Below, piece after piece: positions 50,319-61,967 of a DNA stretch of 64,000 nucleotides (within the stretch, counting starts at the first letter, position 1; the number at the start of each line of letters is the position of its first letter). The DNA comes from Dokdonella sp. Lineage in GTDB: Bacteria; Pseudomonadota; Gammaproteobacteria; Xanthomonadales; Rhodanobacteraceae. The notes beneath the pieces were generated by a model. That model was not told the DNA's origin. It saw only the letters and a list, made by a program, of their open reading frames with translations, and searched no databases. Location: assembly GCF_019634815.1 (NCBI RefSeq), contig NZ_JAHCAP010000022.1, positions 1 to 64,000 of the forward strand, read 5' to 3'. A program made the position numbers and the translations under genes.

Positions 50319-52910
50319 ATGCTGCAAGCCTATCGCCAACATGTCGCCGAACGCGCCGCGCTCGGCATTCCGCCGCTGCCGCTGAGCGCGCAGCAGACCA
50401 CCGAGCTCGTCGCCCTGCTCAAGAACCCACCGACGGGCGAGGCCGAGTTCCTGCTTGAACTGCTCAGCCAGCGCGTGCCGGCCGGTGTCGACGAGGCCGC
50501 CCAGGTCAAGGCGTCCTATCTGGCTGCACTGGCGCTGGGTGGCGAGCGCAATCCGCTGATTCCACGCGCGCTCGCCACGCAGTGGCTGGGCACGATGCTC
50601 GGTGGCTACAACATCGCACCCTTGGTGCGCCTGCTCGACGATGCCGAGGTCGGTACCGAGGCGGCGACTGCGCTCAAGCACACCTTGCTGATGTTCGATG
50701 CCTTCCACGATGTCGAGGAAAAGGCCAGGGCCGGCAATGCCAATGCGCAGGCGGTGCTCAAGAGCTGGGCCGAGGCCGAGTGGTTCACCAGCAGGCCCGA
50801 AGTGCCGGCGTCGCTCACGATCACCGTGTTCAAGGTGCCCGGCGAGACCAACACCGATGATCTTTCGCCTGCACCCGATGCGACCACGCGCCCGGACATC
50901 CCGCTGCATGGTCTGGCCATGCTCAAGAACAAGCGCCCCGATGCGCCCTTCGTGCCCGAGGAAGACGGCAAGCGCGGTCCGATTGGCGACTTGCTCAAGC
51001 TCAAGGACAAGGGCCATCCGGTCGCCTATGTTGGCGATGTCGTGGGCACCGGTTCCTCGCGCAAGTCGGCGACCAACTCGGTGCTGTGGTGGACCGGGCA
51101 GGACATCCCCTTCATCCCCAACAAGCGCTTCGGCGGCGTGTGTCTGGGCGGCAAGATCGCGCCGATCTTCTACAACACGATGGAAGATGCCGGCGCGCTG
51201 CCGATCGAGCTCGACGTCTCGCAGATGGAGCATGGCGATGTCATCGAGCTGCGTCCGCATGAAGGCAAGGCGCTCAAGAACGGTGCGGTGATCGCGACCT
51301 TCGAGGTCAAGAGTCCGGTACTGTTCGACGAGGTGCGAGCAGGCGGCCGCATCGCGCTGATCATCGGCCGCGGCCTCACCGCCAAGGCGCGCGAGTCACT
51401 CGGCTTGCCGGCGTCGACGCTGTTCCGCCAGCCGCAGCAACCGGCCGACAGCGGCAAGGGCTACACGCTCGCGCAGAAGATGGTTGGGCGTGCCTGCGGT
51501 CTGCCGGAAGGCAAGGGCGTGCGTCCGGGTACCTATTGCGAACCGAAGATGACTTCGGTCGGCAGTCAGGACACCACCGGGCCGATGACGCGCGACGAAC
51601 TCAAGGATCTCGCCTGTCTGGGTTTCTCGGCGGATCTGGTCATGCAGTCGTTCTGCCACACCGCGGCCTATCCCAAACCCGTCGACGTCAACACCCATCA
51701 CAGCCTGCCGCAATTCATTGCCACGCGCGGCGGCATCGCGCTGCGCCCGGGCGATGGCATCATCCATTCCTGGCTCAACCGCATGCTGCTGCCCGACACC
51801 GTCGGCACCGGTGGCGATTCGCACACGCGCTTTCCGATCGGCATTTCATTTCCTGCGGGTTCCGGTCTGGTCGCCTTCGCCGCGGCCACCGGCGTAATGC
51901 CGCTGGACATGCCCGAATCGGTGCTGGTGCGCTTCAAGGGCACGTTGCAGCCGGGCGTGACCTTGCGTGACCTCGTCCACGCGATTCCGCTCTACGCGAT
52001 CAGGCAGGGCCTGCTCACGGTCGAGAAGAAGGGCAAGAAGAACGTCTTCTCGGGCCGCATCCTCGAGATCGAGGGCCTGCCCACACTCAAGCTCGAACAG
52101 GCTTTTGAACTCGCCGACGCTTCGGCCGAGCGCTCGGCCGCAGGCTGCACGATCAAGCTCGACAAGGAACCGATCATCGAATACCTCAAGAGCAACATCG
52201 TGCTGCTCAAGAACATGATCGCGCAAGGCTACGAAGACGCGCGGAGCATCCGCCGCCGCATCCAGAAGATGGAAGCCTGGCTCGCGGCACCGCGATTGCT
52301 TGAGGCCGATGCCGATGCGCAGTACGCCGCGGTGATCGAGATCGATCTCGACCAGATCGTCGAGCCGATCGTGTGCTGTCCCAACGACCCCGACGACGCC
52401 CGGACGCTGTCTGACGTGGCCAACGCGAAGATCGACGAAGTCTTCATCGGCTCGTGCATGACCAACATCGGCCACTTCCGTGCCGCGGCCAAGCTGCTCG
52501 AAGGCAAACGCGACATTCCGACCCGACTGTGGGTCGCGCCACCCACCAAGATGGATGCGGCCGAACTGACCAAGGAAGGCCACTACGGCACCTTTGGCAC
52601 CGCGGGCGCACGCATGGAAATGCCCGGCTGCTCGCTGTGCATGGGCAATCAGGCGCAGGTGCGCGAGGGTGCGACGGTGATGTCGACCTCGACGCGCAAC
52701 TTTCCCAACCGCCTCGGTCGCAACGCCAATGTCTATCTCGGCTCGGCGGAACTGGCGGCGATCTGCTCACGCCTTGGGCGCATTCCCACCCGCGAGGAGT
52801 ATCTCGCCGACATGGGCGTGATCAATGCGCAGGGCGAACAGATCTACCGTTACATGAACTTCGACCAGATCGAGGAGTACCGCGATACCGCGGCAGGGGT
52901 CGACGCCTGA
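50319..52910 (+). CDS. acnB: Aconitate hydratase B (AcnB)
   Basis: Main TCA-cycle aconitase / 2-methylisocitrate dehydratase of 863 aa (E. coli 865). The N-terminal HEAT-like domain is [22 protein letters not shown] onward; the swivel domain follows ([21 protein letters not shown]). Cluster ligands are in [17 protein letters not shown] and [14 protein letters not shown], and [17 protein letters not shown] is characteristic of AcnB. The start at 50319 gives the family N-terminus; the longer frame adds 22 residues. It is transcribed away from acnA, with vapBC between them. Confidence 0.97.
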   Translation: MLQAYRQHVAERAALGIPPLPLSAQQTTELVALLKNPPTGEAEFLLELLSQRVPAGVDEAAQVKASYLAALALGGERNPLIPRALATQWLGTMLGGYNIAPLVRLLDDAEVGTEAATALKHTLLMFDAFHDVEEKARAGNANAQAVLKSWAEAEWFTSRPEVPASLTITVFKVPGETNTDDLSPAPDATTRPDIPLHGLAMLKNKRPDAPFVPEEDGKRGPIGDLLKLKDKGHPVAYVGDVVGTGSSRKSATNSVLWWTGQDIPFIPNKRFGGVCLGGKIAPIFYNTMEDAGALPIELDVSQMEHGDVIELRPHEGKALKNGAVIATFEVKSPVLFDEVRAGGRIALIIGRGLTAKARESLGLPASTLFRQPQQPADSGKGYTLAQKMVGRACGLPEGKGVRPGTYCEPKMTSVGSQDTTGPMTRDELKDLACLGFSADLVMQSFCHTAAYPKPVDVNTHHSLPQFIATRGGIALRPGDGIIHSWLNRMLLPDTVGTGGDSHTRFPIGISFPAGSGLVAFAAATGVMPLDMPESVLVRFKGTLQPGVTLRDLVHAIPLYAIRQGLLTVEKKGKKNVFSGRILEIEGLPTLKLEQAFELADASAERSAAGCTIKLDKEPIIEYLKSNIVLLKNMIAQGYEDARSIRRRIQKMEAWLAAPRLLEADADAQYAAVIEIDLDQIVEPIVCCPNDPDDARTLSDVANAKIDEVFIGSCMTNIGHFRAAAKLLEGKRDIPTRLWVAPPTKMDAAELTKEGHYGTFGTAGARMEMPGCSLCMGNQAQVREGATVMSTSTRNFPNRLGRNANVYLGSAELAAICSRLGRIPTREEYLADMGVINAQGEQIYRYMNFDQIEEYRDTAAGVDA

Positions 52911-53106
52911 TCCGACCGGCATGGGCAAGCTCGGGCCGGCGCCTGGCGCTGGCCCTTGCCCGACCTGGACGGAATCTGGCGATGGCAAAGATGGATCGCG
53001 GAGTGCGCGCAGGCCCCGACTGGGCCGTGCGCGTCATGGCCCGCAGGGCGTCGGGAGGGCGTCATCGAAGCCGGCGTCGAGCTGGCCATCGGCCGTACTG
53101 CGGGCA

Positions 53107-53454
53107 ACGAAAATACGGCTCTCTCTCGATCTGTCGCGGGTGCAATGGGCGGTGCTTGCCGCCTGTTCCACCGCGTCTGGTGCAAGCCACGACTATGAAG
53201 GCATTTACGGGCTGGGCCGCGCCTTTCGCCTGGCGGGCGCCCGAACGGTGTTGCTGAGCCTGTGGCCGGTTGAGGATCAGGCGACTTCAATCTGGAGCGA
53301 AGCGCTCTATCGCGCGCGGGTGACGGAGCGGGCCGACACACCCGCAGCGATGCAGGCGGCGCAGCGGGCCGTACTCGCCGCGCGGCGCAAGAGCGGGCAG
53401 AGCGATCACCCGTGGTACTGGGCTGGGTTTCTCGCCTTGGGCGATTGGCGCTGA
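53107..53454 (+). pseudogene. Remnant of a CHAT-domain (caspase-like) protein
   Basis: The frame from about 53107 to the stop at 53454 encodes the C-terminal third of a CHAT peptidase domain: RVQWAVLAACSTASG (with the catalytic-type Cys), GIYGLGRAFRLAGARTVLLSLWPVEDQATSIWSEALY, then AAMQAAQRAVLAARRKSGQSDHPWYWAGFLALGDWR, which ends exactly where CHAT proteins end. The catalytic His half and the usual N-terminal TPR region are missing; none of the frames from 52911 to 53106 shows them. A nominal ATG at 52921 opens the frame but the intervening 62 codons are not CHAT-like. It is most likely a decayed gene; a short expressed protein is less likely. Confidence 0.7.
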
Positions 53455-53476
53455 GCGGCCACTGGCTGCTGCGCCA

Positions 53477-54103
53477 TCAGCCGTTGTCGAGCGTGCTGCG
53501 TGCGAGCAGGCCGCGCGCGAGCATCGCGTATTCGCGGCGCCGAACCAGGAGGCGCAACTGGCTGCCGCCGACTTGGCGCCAGAGTACGGCAGCGCGCACC
53601 GCGGCCAGCAGCAAGGCACGAATCTGCGCAACCACTTGCGGATTGGACAGGTGCTGCGGATTTCCGTGCACGATCACGCGTGGGCGCAGCTGCGACAACG
53701 TTTCCACGTAGATTTCGGCCAGTCGCGCCTGCACGGTCGGGTGGCCACAGCCAAAATGATCGGCTTGGCGCTGCGCGCTCTCGATGCCCGTGCGCAGCGC
53801 ATCGCGCATCCGCGCATTGCGCATGAGTTTGCCTTGCAGGCGCAGCACGCCCAGGACCAGTCGCGTGACCGGCAGATTGCGGCCGTTTCCCTCGACCTGT
53901 TCGATCAGGGCCTCGAAGCCAAGGCGCAGTCCGCCGATGCCACCGAACACGGCGGCAGCATCGGCGGCGTCGATGCGGAAAATGCTCGCGATGCTGATCT
54001 GCGCGGCGTGCGCATCGGCGCGCCCCTGGGTGGCGAGGTCATGGACCAGCCGGCAACCTTGCAGGATGCCCGCGAATGCGATCACGCGTGCTTCACGCTT
54101 CAT
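53477..54103 (-). CDS. hflD: High-frequency lysogenisation protein HflD homologue
   Basis: All-helical, membrane-associated protein of 208 aa. Family segments: RVIAFAGILQGCRLVHDLATQG at the N-terminus, FGGIGGLRLGFEALIEQVEGNGRNLPVTRLVLGVLRLQGKL and LSQLRPRVIVHGNPQHLSNPQVVAQIRALLLAAVRAAVLWRQVGGSQLRLLVRR. In E. coli HflD binds phage lambda CII; its cellular role is unclear. GGAGGACG precedes the ATG, and the gene overlaps the end of mnmA by 11 bp. The order nudJ-mnmA-hflD is as in E. coli; purB is absent, and a CHAT remnant takes its place. Confidence 0.93.
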   Translation of the reverse strand: MKREARVIAFAGILQGCRLVHDLATQGRADAHAAQISIASIFRIDAADAAAVFGGIGGLRLGFEALIEQVEGNGRNLPVTRLVLGVLRLQGKLMRNARMRDALRTGIESAQRQADHFGCGHPTVQARLAEIYVETLSQLRPRVIVHGNPQHLSNPQVVAQIRALLLAAVRAAVLWRQVGGSQLRLLVRRREYAMLARGLLARSTLDNG

Positions 54104-55205
54104 GCGTCCTCCAGCCTCCGAATGCCGCATCGCTGCGATCGATGACGCCGCCGCCCAGGCACACGGGGCCATCGTAGAACACCACCGACTGGCCGGGGGT
54201 GACGGCGCGCTGTGCAGCGTCGAATTCGACCAGTGCCTGATCGCCAACCAGGTTGACGCTGCAGGCCTGTGGCGGCTGCCGGTAGCGCGTCATCGCGGTG
54301 CAGCGAAAGGCCTGCGCGGGTGGCGCTCCGGCAATCCAGATCAATTCGTCGGCAACCAATCGATGCGACTGCAGGAACTGATTGGCATTGCCCTGCGCGA
54401 CATAAAGAATGTTGGCCGCGACATCCTTGCCGACCACATACCACGGCTCACCATCGCCATCCTTGCGACCACCGATGCCCAGTCCGCCGCGCTGGCCGAG
54501 TGTGTAGTGGAACACACCGGCATGCTCGCCCATCCTGATGCCATCGGGCGTGCACATCACGCCGGGTTGGGCGGGGATGTAGCGGCTGAGGAAGCTGCGG
54601 AAGTTGCGCTCACCGATGAAGCAAATGCCGGTCGAGTCCTTCTTCGCGTGCGTGGGCAAGCCGGCTTCGCGCGCGAGGGCGCGTACCTGTGGCTTGTCCA
54701 GCTCGCCGAGCGGAAAACGCGTGGCCGCGAGCGCTTGCTGGCCCAGTGCATGCAGAAAGTAGGTCTGGTCCTTGTCGGTATCGCGTGCCCGCAGCAGGCG
54801 CCAGAGTCCATCCACGCAATCCAGGCGCGCGTAATGGCCGGTGGCGATTTGCCGTGCACCCAGCGCTTGTGCGTGTTCGAGAAAGGTCTTGAACTTGATC
54901 TCGCGGTTGCACAGCACATCGGGATTGGGTGTGCGGCCGCGACGATGTTCGGCAAGGAAATGCTCGAACACCTGGGTGCGGTACTGCGCCGCGAAATTGC
55001 AAAGATGCAAGTTGATGTGCAGCCTCGCGCAGACTGCCACCGCATCCTTGCGATCGGCATCGACGCTGCAACCGCTGGTCGGCTCCTCGTCTTCCCAGTT
55101 CTGCATGAACATGCCGGCAATCGCCACCCCTTCGCGTTGCAGCAGCAGGGCGGCGACCGAAGAATCCACGCCACCCGAGAGGCCGACCATGACCTCGACG
55201 CTCAT
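54093..55205 (-). CDS. mnmA: tRNA-specific 2-thiouridylase MnmA
   Basis: ATP-pyrophosphatase-type enzyme of 370 aa that makes 2-thiouridine at tRNA position 34 for Lys, Glu and Gln. The PP-loop is [16 protein letters not shown] at 7-22. The catalytic cysteines are C99 ([12 protein letters not shown]) and C195 ([13 protein letters not shown]), matching E. coli C102 and C199. Sulfur comes via the Tus relay, not in this window. It overlaps the upstream NUDIX gene by 4 bp and the downstream hflD by 11 bp, so it is a compact operon. Confidence 0.97.
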   Translation of the reverse strand: MSVEVMVGLSGGVDSSVAALLLQREGVAIAGMFMQNWEDEEPTSGCSVDADRKDAVAVCARLHINLHLCNFAAQYRTQVFEHFLAEHRRGRTPNPDVLCNREIKFKTFLEHAQALGARQIATGHYARLDCVDGLWRLLRARDTDKDQTYFLHALGQQALAATRFPLGELDKPQVRALAREAGLPTHAKKDSTGICFIGERNFRSFLSRYIPAQPGVMCTPDGIRMGEHAGVFHYTLGQRGGLGIGGRKDGDGEPWYVVGKDVAANILYVAQGNANQFLQSHRLVADELIWIAGAPPAQAFRCTAMTRYRQPPQACSVNLVGDQALVEFDAAQRAVTPGQSVVFYDGPVCLGGGVIDRSDAAFGGWRTHEA

Positions 55206-55684
55206 CGTGGACGATCCAGGTACTGCAGCGCATCGAGCGGCCACCAGCGCCGAGCAAGAAAGGCATCGATGTTGGCGAGCACCATCGGGCTGCGCAGATT
55301 GCCCGCTGCGGCGATTTCGTCGCGGCGCAGCCAAAGGGCTGCCACGATGCCCTCGTCGAGCGCGCGATCGGGTTCATGCCGCAGCGCGCTCGCGGCAAAC
55401 GCGAAGCGCAGGAAGTGCAGCGTGCCGCTGGTCCATTGGCTCACGCCGAGAAAGTGCCTGAGCTCGACATGCCAGCCGGTTTCCTCGAGCGTCTCGCGCA
55501 GCGCCGCTGCCGGCAGCGATTCGCCGGGCTCGAGGTGGCCGGCCGGCTGGTTGAGCACGCGTCGACCCTGAACGATTTCCTCGACCATGAGAAAGCGATC
55601 ATCGTGCGCGACCACGGTGGCCACGGTAACGTGCGGATGCCAGATCGGCTGGCTGTCCTGGCCGGACAATGCGGGCTGATTCAT
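55202..55684 (-). CDS. NUDIX hydrolase, NudJ-like
   Basis: Phosphohydrolase of 160 aa. A complete Nudix box spans residues 49-71 ([23 protein letters not shown]: Gx5Ex7REUxEExGU). The start [21 protein letters not shown] and the [11 protein letters not shown] approach match NudJ (HMP-PP / nucleoside di- and triphosphate phosphatase), which precedes mnmA in E. coli too. The ATG at 55684 is used; a GTG directly before it is possible. Substrate is inferred from synteny, not seen. Confidence 0.9.
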   Translation of the reverse strand: MNQPALSGQDSQPIWHPHVTVATVVAHDDRFLMVEEIVQGRRVLNQPAGHLEPGESLPAAALRETLEETGWHVELRHFLGVSQWTSGTLHFLRFAFAASALRHEPDRALDEGIVAALWLRRDEIAAAGNLRSPMVLANIDAFLARRWWPLDALQYLDRPR

Positions 55685-55753
55685 CACTGGATTCTAACAG
55701 TCCGGTCCGCGTGGCCTTGGGCGGTCTTGCGCAGCGGGTCCGCCGCCACCACC

Positions 55754-55780
55754 TTGGCGCGAACGATGCCGCGCTATACT
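55754..55780 (+). promoter_or_regulatory. Promoter candidate for clpS
   Basis: -10 TATACT (55775-55780) with a TTGGCG -35 at 55754-55759; the 15-bp spacer is short, so the -35 is uncertain. The start would be about 20 nt before the clpS ATG. Confidence 0.4.
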
Positions 55781-55807
55781 CGGGCCGCGGCAGAATGGCA
55801 GCAGGAC

Positions 55808-56140
55808 ATGGCAAGCAAGCACGAACCCGGACAAGAACACACCTTTGGCCTCGCAGTCCACGAAGCCAAGCCGGAGGCCGCAATCGAGCGGCCACCGCTT
55901 TATCAGGTGTTGCTGCTCAACGACGATTTCACGCCGATGGATTTCGTGATCATCGTGCTGGAAACCTTCTTCAACATGGAACGCGAGCGCGCGACCCAGG
56001 TGATGATGCACGTGCATACCCGCGGCAAGGGTGTGTGCGGCCTGTTCACCCGTGAAGTGGCCGAGACCAAGGTCACCCAGGTCAACGAGTTCTCGCGGGC
56101 GCACCAGCATCCCTTGCTCTGCACGATGGAGAAGTCCTGA
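55808..56140 (+). CDS. clpS: ATP-dependent Clp protease adaptor ClpS
   Basis: N-end-rule adaptor of 110 aa that delivers substrates with bulky hydrophobic N-termini to ClpAP. A disordered N-terminal extension (about 30 residues) precedes the core [60 protein letters not shown]. The [11 protein letters not shown] loop and MMHVHTRG helix hold the N-degron pocket. It is followed after 77 bp by clpA, the standard partner. The frame continues far upstream through the NUDIX gene but only the start at 55808 is family-like. Confidence 0.96.
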   Translation: MASKHEPGQEHTFGLAVHEAKPEAAIERPPLYQVLLLNDDFTPMDFVIIVLETFFNMERERATQVMMHVHTRGKGVCGLFTREVAETKVTQVNEFSRAHQHPLLCTMEKS

Positions 56141-56217
56141 CCTTGGCCGATGCCTGACTGGATATCCAGCACACCAACCCCACATCCTTACACAACAGAT
56201 TGCGGAGAGGTTTCGGC

Positions 56218-58497
<2,280 letters not shown>

Positions 58498-58524
58498 TTC
58501 GACCTGGTGAGTGGACAGGGCAAG

Positions 58525-58554
58525 GGCCGGGTCGGTTTTCGACCCGGCCTTTTT
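58525..58554 (+). terminator. Rho-independent terminator after clpA
   Basis: A 10-bp perfect stem (GGCCGGGTCG with CGACCCGGCC) around a 5-nt loop is followed by TTTTT. It starts 28 bp after the clpA stop. Confidence 0.92.
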
Positions 58555-58893
58555 CGTTGAATCACGTCATGTTGCAGATGAAAGCTCGCATTTCCGTTAC
58601 CTCGATTCGATCGCCTGCGCGAACGACACGCGCGGTCCGATGGTTGCGGCGCATGCTGCGGCGCACCGTCGAAAGTTGTCGGGTTGCTCTCGACAGCGGG
58701 CGCAAACGCCTGCTAGCTTCGGAAGGTTGGCCGTCTATGGGGTAGGCGTCCAGCAAGCCACGGCGCCGGCAGAGAGAGAGCTGTCGGCAGCGGCGGAGCC
58801 TTCGGTGTGGAGAGAACGCATCGACGTGGGCACTCGGGACGGTGCAAAGGGCTGCGTGAGCAGCATCTTCCTAACCAGCGACTGGGGAACACA
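58555..58893 (+). other. 339-bp intergenic region upstream of the subtilase gene
   Basis: No gene is supported here. A weak promoter candidate (TCGACA at 58690-58695, 18-bp spacer, TAGCTT at 58714-58719) faces the subtilase and would give a leader of about 170 nt. A short purine-rich run (AGAGAGAGAG) lies near 58770. Short ORFs in both directions lack family resemblance. Confidence 0.4.
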
Positions 58894-61263
58894 GTGAATC
58901 AGAACCGTAACCATGAGGTACGGCGGACGGCTTTGGCCGTTGCCGCGTTGCTCTTGTTCAGTGGTGGCGCGGCGCAGGCCACGCCTTCTATCGGTGCGCA
59001 GCAGCAGCTCGACACCGCACGCATGAACATCGATGCCTTGACGAAGGATTATTCCAGCACGCGCTTCATCGTGACCTATCACGCAACGAGCCCCGAGCAG
59101 ATGCAGATCAGCTCGCGCCAGCTCGATTTCGATCGCGTCGGTGCACTCACCGGCACCAAGGTCAGTGCGGTACGCACCCTCGCCACCGGTGCGCAATTGG
59201 TCGAAGTTTCGGGTGATGTGAAGCGCCTTGCCGCCAAGAGCGATTTCGCGCGCAATGTCATGCTGGCCTTTGCCGGCAATCCGAACGTCGCCTATGTCGA
59301 ACCCGACCGCATCATGCATGCGGTATTCACCCCCAACGACACCTATTTCGCCAACCAGTGGGACCTCACCGACGCGACTGGCGGCATTCGCGCGCCAGCG
59401 GCCTGGGATTTGGCTGGCTCGGCGCCGGGTTCGGGCATCAACGTGGCCGTGCTCGACACTGGTATCACCACCCACAGCGACCTCAGCGGTCAGACGGTGG
59501 GCGGCTATGACTTCATCAGCGATTCGTCGGCTGCGCGCGATGGCAATGGTCGTGATTCCAATCCCGCCGATCAGGGCGATTGGTATGCCGCCAATGAGTG
59601 CGGCTCGGGCTACCCGGCGTCCAACTCGAGCTGGCACGGCACGCACGTGACCGGCACGATCGTCGCCCAGGCCAACAATGGCAAGGGCATTGCCGGTATT
59701 GCCTACGGCGCCAAGGTGGTGCCTGTGCGCGTACTGGGCAAATGCGGTGGTTCGGTCTCCGACATCGTCGATGCGATTGTCTGGGCCTCGGGTGGCAGCG
59801 TCTCGGGCGTGCCCGCCAATGCCAATCCGGCGCGTGTCCTCAACCTCAGCCTCGGCGGCGGCGGTGCCTGCGGTTCGTTCCAATCGGCGATCAACACTGC
59901 GCGCAGCAACGGAGCGATCTTCGTGGTTGCGGCGGGCAACGAAAGCCAGAATGTCAGCAATTCCTCACCGGCCAACTGCAGCAATGTCGTTTCGGTTGCA
60001 GCGACGACCAAGGCCGGTTCGCGTGCCTCGTATTCGAACTATGGCTCGACGATCGTGATTTCGGCGCCGGGTGGTGATGGCAGCGGCGGCGCCGGGGACA
60101 TCCTGTCCACGCTCAATGCCGGTACCACCACGCCGGGCGCCGAGAACTACGCCTACTACGCGGGTACGTCGATGGCGACGCCGCACGTGGCAGCGGTTGC
60201 GGCCTTGGTGTTCCAGCAGAATCCGAGCCTCACGCCGGATCAGGTGAAGAACATCCTGACCAGTACCGCGCGCGCCTTGCCGGGTTCCTGCTCGGGTGGT
60301 TGCGGCGCGGGCATCATGGACGCCCAGGCTGCCGTGCAGGCCGCTGGTGGCGGTTCCAGCAATGCCGCGCCCACGGCCAACTTCAGCTTCACCACCAGCG
60401 GCCTGACCGCGAGCTTCACCGACAGCTCCAGCGACAGCGACGGAAGCATCAGCTCGCGCTCGTGGAACTTCGGCGATGGCAGCACATCGACGGCGACCAA
60501 TCCGAGTCACACGTTCGCAGCCAGCGGTTCCTACAGCGTCAAGCTGACGGTGACCGACAATGGCGGTGCAACCAACACCAAGACCAGCACGGTCACGGTA
60601 AGCAGCGGCGGCGGTGGTGGCACGGTGTTGACCAATGGTGTTGCGGTCACGGGCCTGGGTGCGACCACGGGCGGCCAGCTCTTCTACACGATGAGCGTTC
60701 CGGCCGGTGCGACCAACCTCAAGTTCGTCACCTCGGGCGGTTCGGGTGATGGCGACCTCTACGTCAAGTTCGGTTCGGCACCTACCACCTCGAGCTATGA
60801 CTGCCGTTCGTGGGTCTCGGGCAACAGTGAAACCTGCTCGATCACCACGGCGCAGGCGGGCACCTACTACGTGATGGTCAATGCCTATTCGACCTTCAGT
60901 GGCATGAGCCTGACTGGCAGCTACAGCACCGGTGGCGGCGGCGGTGGCACCACGCTTGCCAACGGCGTGCCGGTCAGCGGCCTGTCGGCGGCAAAGGGCA
61001 AGTGGACCGCGGACTACACCCTCGTGGTGCCGGCTGGCGCGACCAACCTGAAGTTCCAGATTTCGGGTGGCAGCGGTGATGCCGACATGTACGTGCGCCT
61101 CAACGCGGCACCGACGACCTCGAGCTACAGCTGCCGTCCGTATCTGACCGGTAACAGCGAGTCGTGCACCTGGGCGGCGCCGAGCGCCGGTACCTATCAC
61201 GTCAAGATCCGCGCCTATGCGGCGTTCTCGGGCGTGACGCTGGTGCCGAGCTACACACCGTAA
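58894..61263 (+). CDS. Secreted subtilisin-like serine protease (S8) with PKD and two PPC domains
   Basis: Preproprotein of 789 aa. The signal peptide ends AAQA (residue 29). An I9-type inhibitor prodomain (RFIVTYHATSPEQ... to NVAYVEPDRIM, about 57-141) precedes the S8 catalytic domain. Its triad is Asp188 (VAVLDTGI), His248 (WHGTHVTG) and Ser426 (GTSMATPHVA), with oxyanion Asn349 (AAGNE). Then come a PKD domain (about 492-570, WNFGDGS) and two PPC domains (about 590-675 and 697-787), each with a Cys pair and joined by Gly-rich linkers. PPC domains are usually cut off during maturation; type II secretion is typical for such enzymes. The start is taken as GTG 58894, after GGGGA, at the head of the signal peptide. 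Confidence 0.93.
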   Translation: MNQNRNHEVRRTALAVAALLLFSGGAAQATPSIGAQQQLDTARMNIDALTKDYSSTRFIVTYHATSPEQMQISSRQLDFDRVGALTGTKVSAVRTLATGAQLVEVSGDVKRLAAKSDFARNVMLAFAGNPNVAYVEPDRIMHAVFTPNDTYFANQWDLTDATGGIRAPAAWDLAGSAPGSGINVAVLDTGITTHSDLSGQTVGGYDFISDSSAARDGNGRDSNPADQGDWYAANECGSGYPASNSSWHGTHVTGTIVAQANNGKGIAGIAYGAKVVPVRVLGKCGGSVSDIVDAIVWASGGSVSGVPANANPARVLNLSLGGGGACGSFQSAINTARSNGAIFVVAAGNESQNVSNSSPANCSNVVSVAATTKAGSRASYSNYGSTIVISAPGGDGSGGAGDILSTLNAGTTTPGAENYAYYAGTSMATPHVAAVAALVFQQNPSLTPDQVKNILTSTARALPGSCSGGCGAGIMDAQAAVQAAGGGSSNAAPTANFSFTTSGLTASFTDSSSDSDGSISSRSWNFGDGSTSTATNPSHTFAASGSYSVKLTVTDNGGATNTKTSTVTVSSGGGGGTVLTNGVAVTGLGATTGGQLFYTMSVPAGATNLKFVTSGGSGDGDLYVKFGSAPTTSSYDCRSWVSGNSETCSITTAQAGTYYVMVNAYSTFSGMSLTGSYSTGGGGGGTTLANGVPVSGLSAAKGKWTADYTLVVPAGATNLKFQISGGSGDADMYVRLNAAPTTSSYSCRPYLTGNSESCTWAAPSAGTYHVKIRAYAAFSGVTLVPSYTP

Positions 61264-61295
61264 ACGAAGTTCGACCAGGGAAGGAAAGCAAATCG

Positions 61296-61325
61296 ACGGC
61301 CGGGGCAACCCGGCCGTTCTTGTTT
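61296..61325 (+). terminator. Rho-independent terminator after the subtilase gene
   Basis: A 9-bp perfect stem (ACGGCCGGG with CCCGGCCGT) around GCAA is followed by TCTTGTTTT, 33 bp after the stop codon. Confidence 0.85.
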
Positions 61326-61448
61326 TCGGCATCGCGGCCGCGGGAAACGAGGCGCCGCACACGGCGCGATCGCGGCAGAAGCCGGCACCAGAATCGGATT
61401 GGGGAATCCAGTCGCCGTGCTGCGGCGAAAGCGACCCCGGCAGAGGCC

Positions 61449-61940
61449 TCAGCCGGGCAGCGGCTCGAAGCGGTTGGCTTCGCGGTTCTTGCGCACCTGG
61501 GTCGGGTCCCAGATGCGCCCGTTCATTGCGATGTAGACGCCATCGGGCAGGGTCTGCACCGCGCCGACTGCGCAACCGATGTTGAACACTGCGTCCGAGC
61601 CCTTGAACAAGGCCGGATTGAGCGCGCCGGTGAGCACGATCACCTTGCCGTCGATGCCGTGCAGTGCCTGTGCGGTATCGACCATCGTGTCGGTGCCATG
61701 CGTGACCAGCACATGACGATGCGGCTGGCGTTCGATTGCGCTGCGAATCAGCGCGCGGTCGCCATCGTCCAGATGCAGACTGTCCTTGCGCAACACCGAG
61801 ACCACGTCAAAGGCAAAAGCCACGCCCAGCGTTTCGAGAATCTCGCCGATCTGCGGCGAGCCGATCTGGAAGGTCGACTTGTCGTCGAAATAGATCTTGT
61901 CGATGGTGCCGCCGGTGGTGACGATGGTCAGGTGCTGCAT
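61449..61940 (-). CDS. Single-domain asparaginase-like protein
   Basis: Protein of 163 aa matching only the N-terminal domain of L-asparaginases. Both catalytic threonine motifs are present: IVTTGGTIDKIYFD (TGGTI) and LVTHGTDTMVDTA (HGTDT). The chain then ends after NGRIWDPTQVRKNREANRFEPLPG, about half the usual 330 residues. The frame closes cleanly and the domain boundary is natural, so this looks like a family of short proteins more than a truncation. Activity is uncertain, because the full enzyme builds its active sites between domains of different subunits. It starts 28 bp after the upstream acyl-CoA dehydrogenase stop and may share its transcript. Confidence 0.8.
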   Translation of the reverse strand: MQHLTIVTTGGTIDKIYFDDKSTFQIGSPQIGEILETLGVAFAFDVVSVLRKDSLHLDDGDRALIRSAIERQPHRHVLVTHGTDTMVDTAQALHGIDGKVIVLTGALNPALFKGSDAVFNIGCAVGAVQTLPDGVYIAMNGRIWDPTQVRKNREANRFEPLPG

Positions 61941-61967
61941 GATGGCCGGTTCCGCGTGCAGGCAGTT

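Noticed and set aside
56158..56169. Perfect 12-bp palindrome CTGGATATCCAG between clpS and clpA as an operator
   Set aside because: About 16 perfect 12-bp palindromes are expected by chance in 64 kb; no promoter element is aligned with it.
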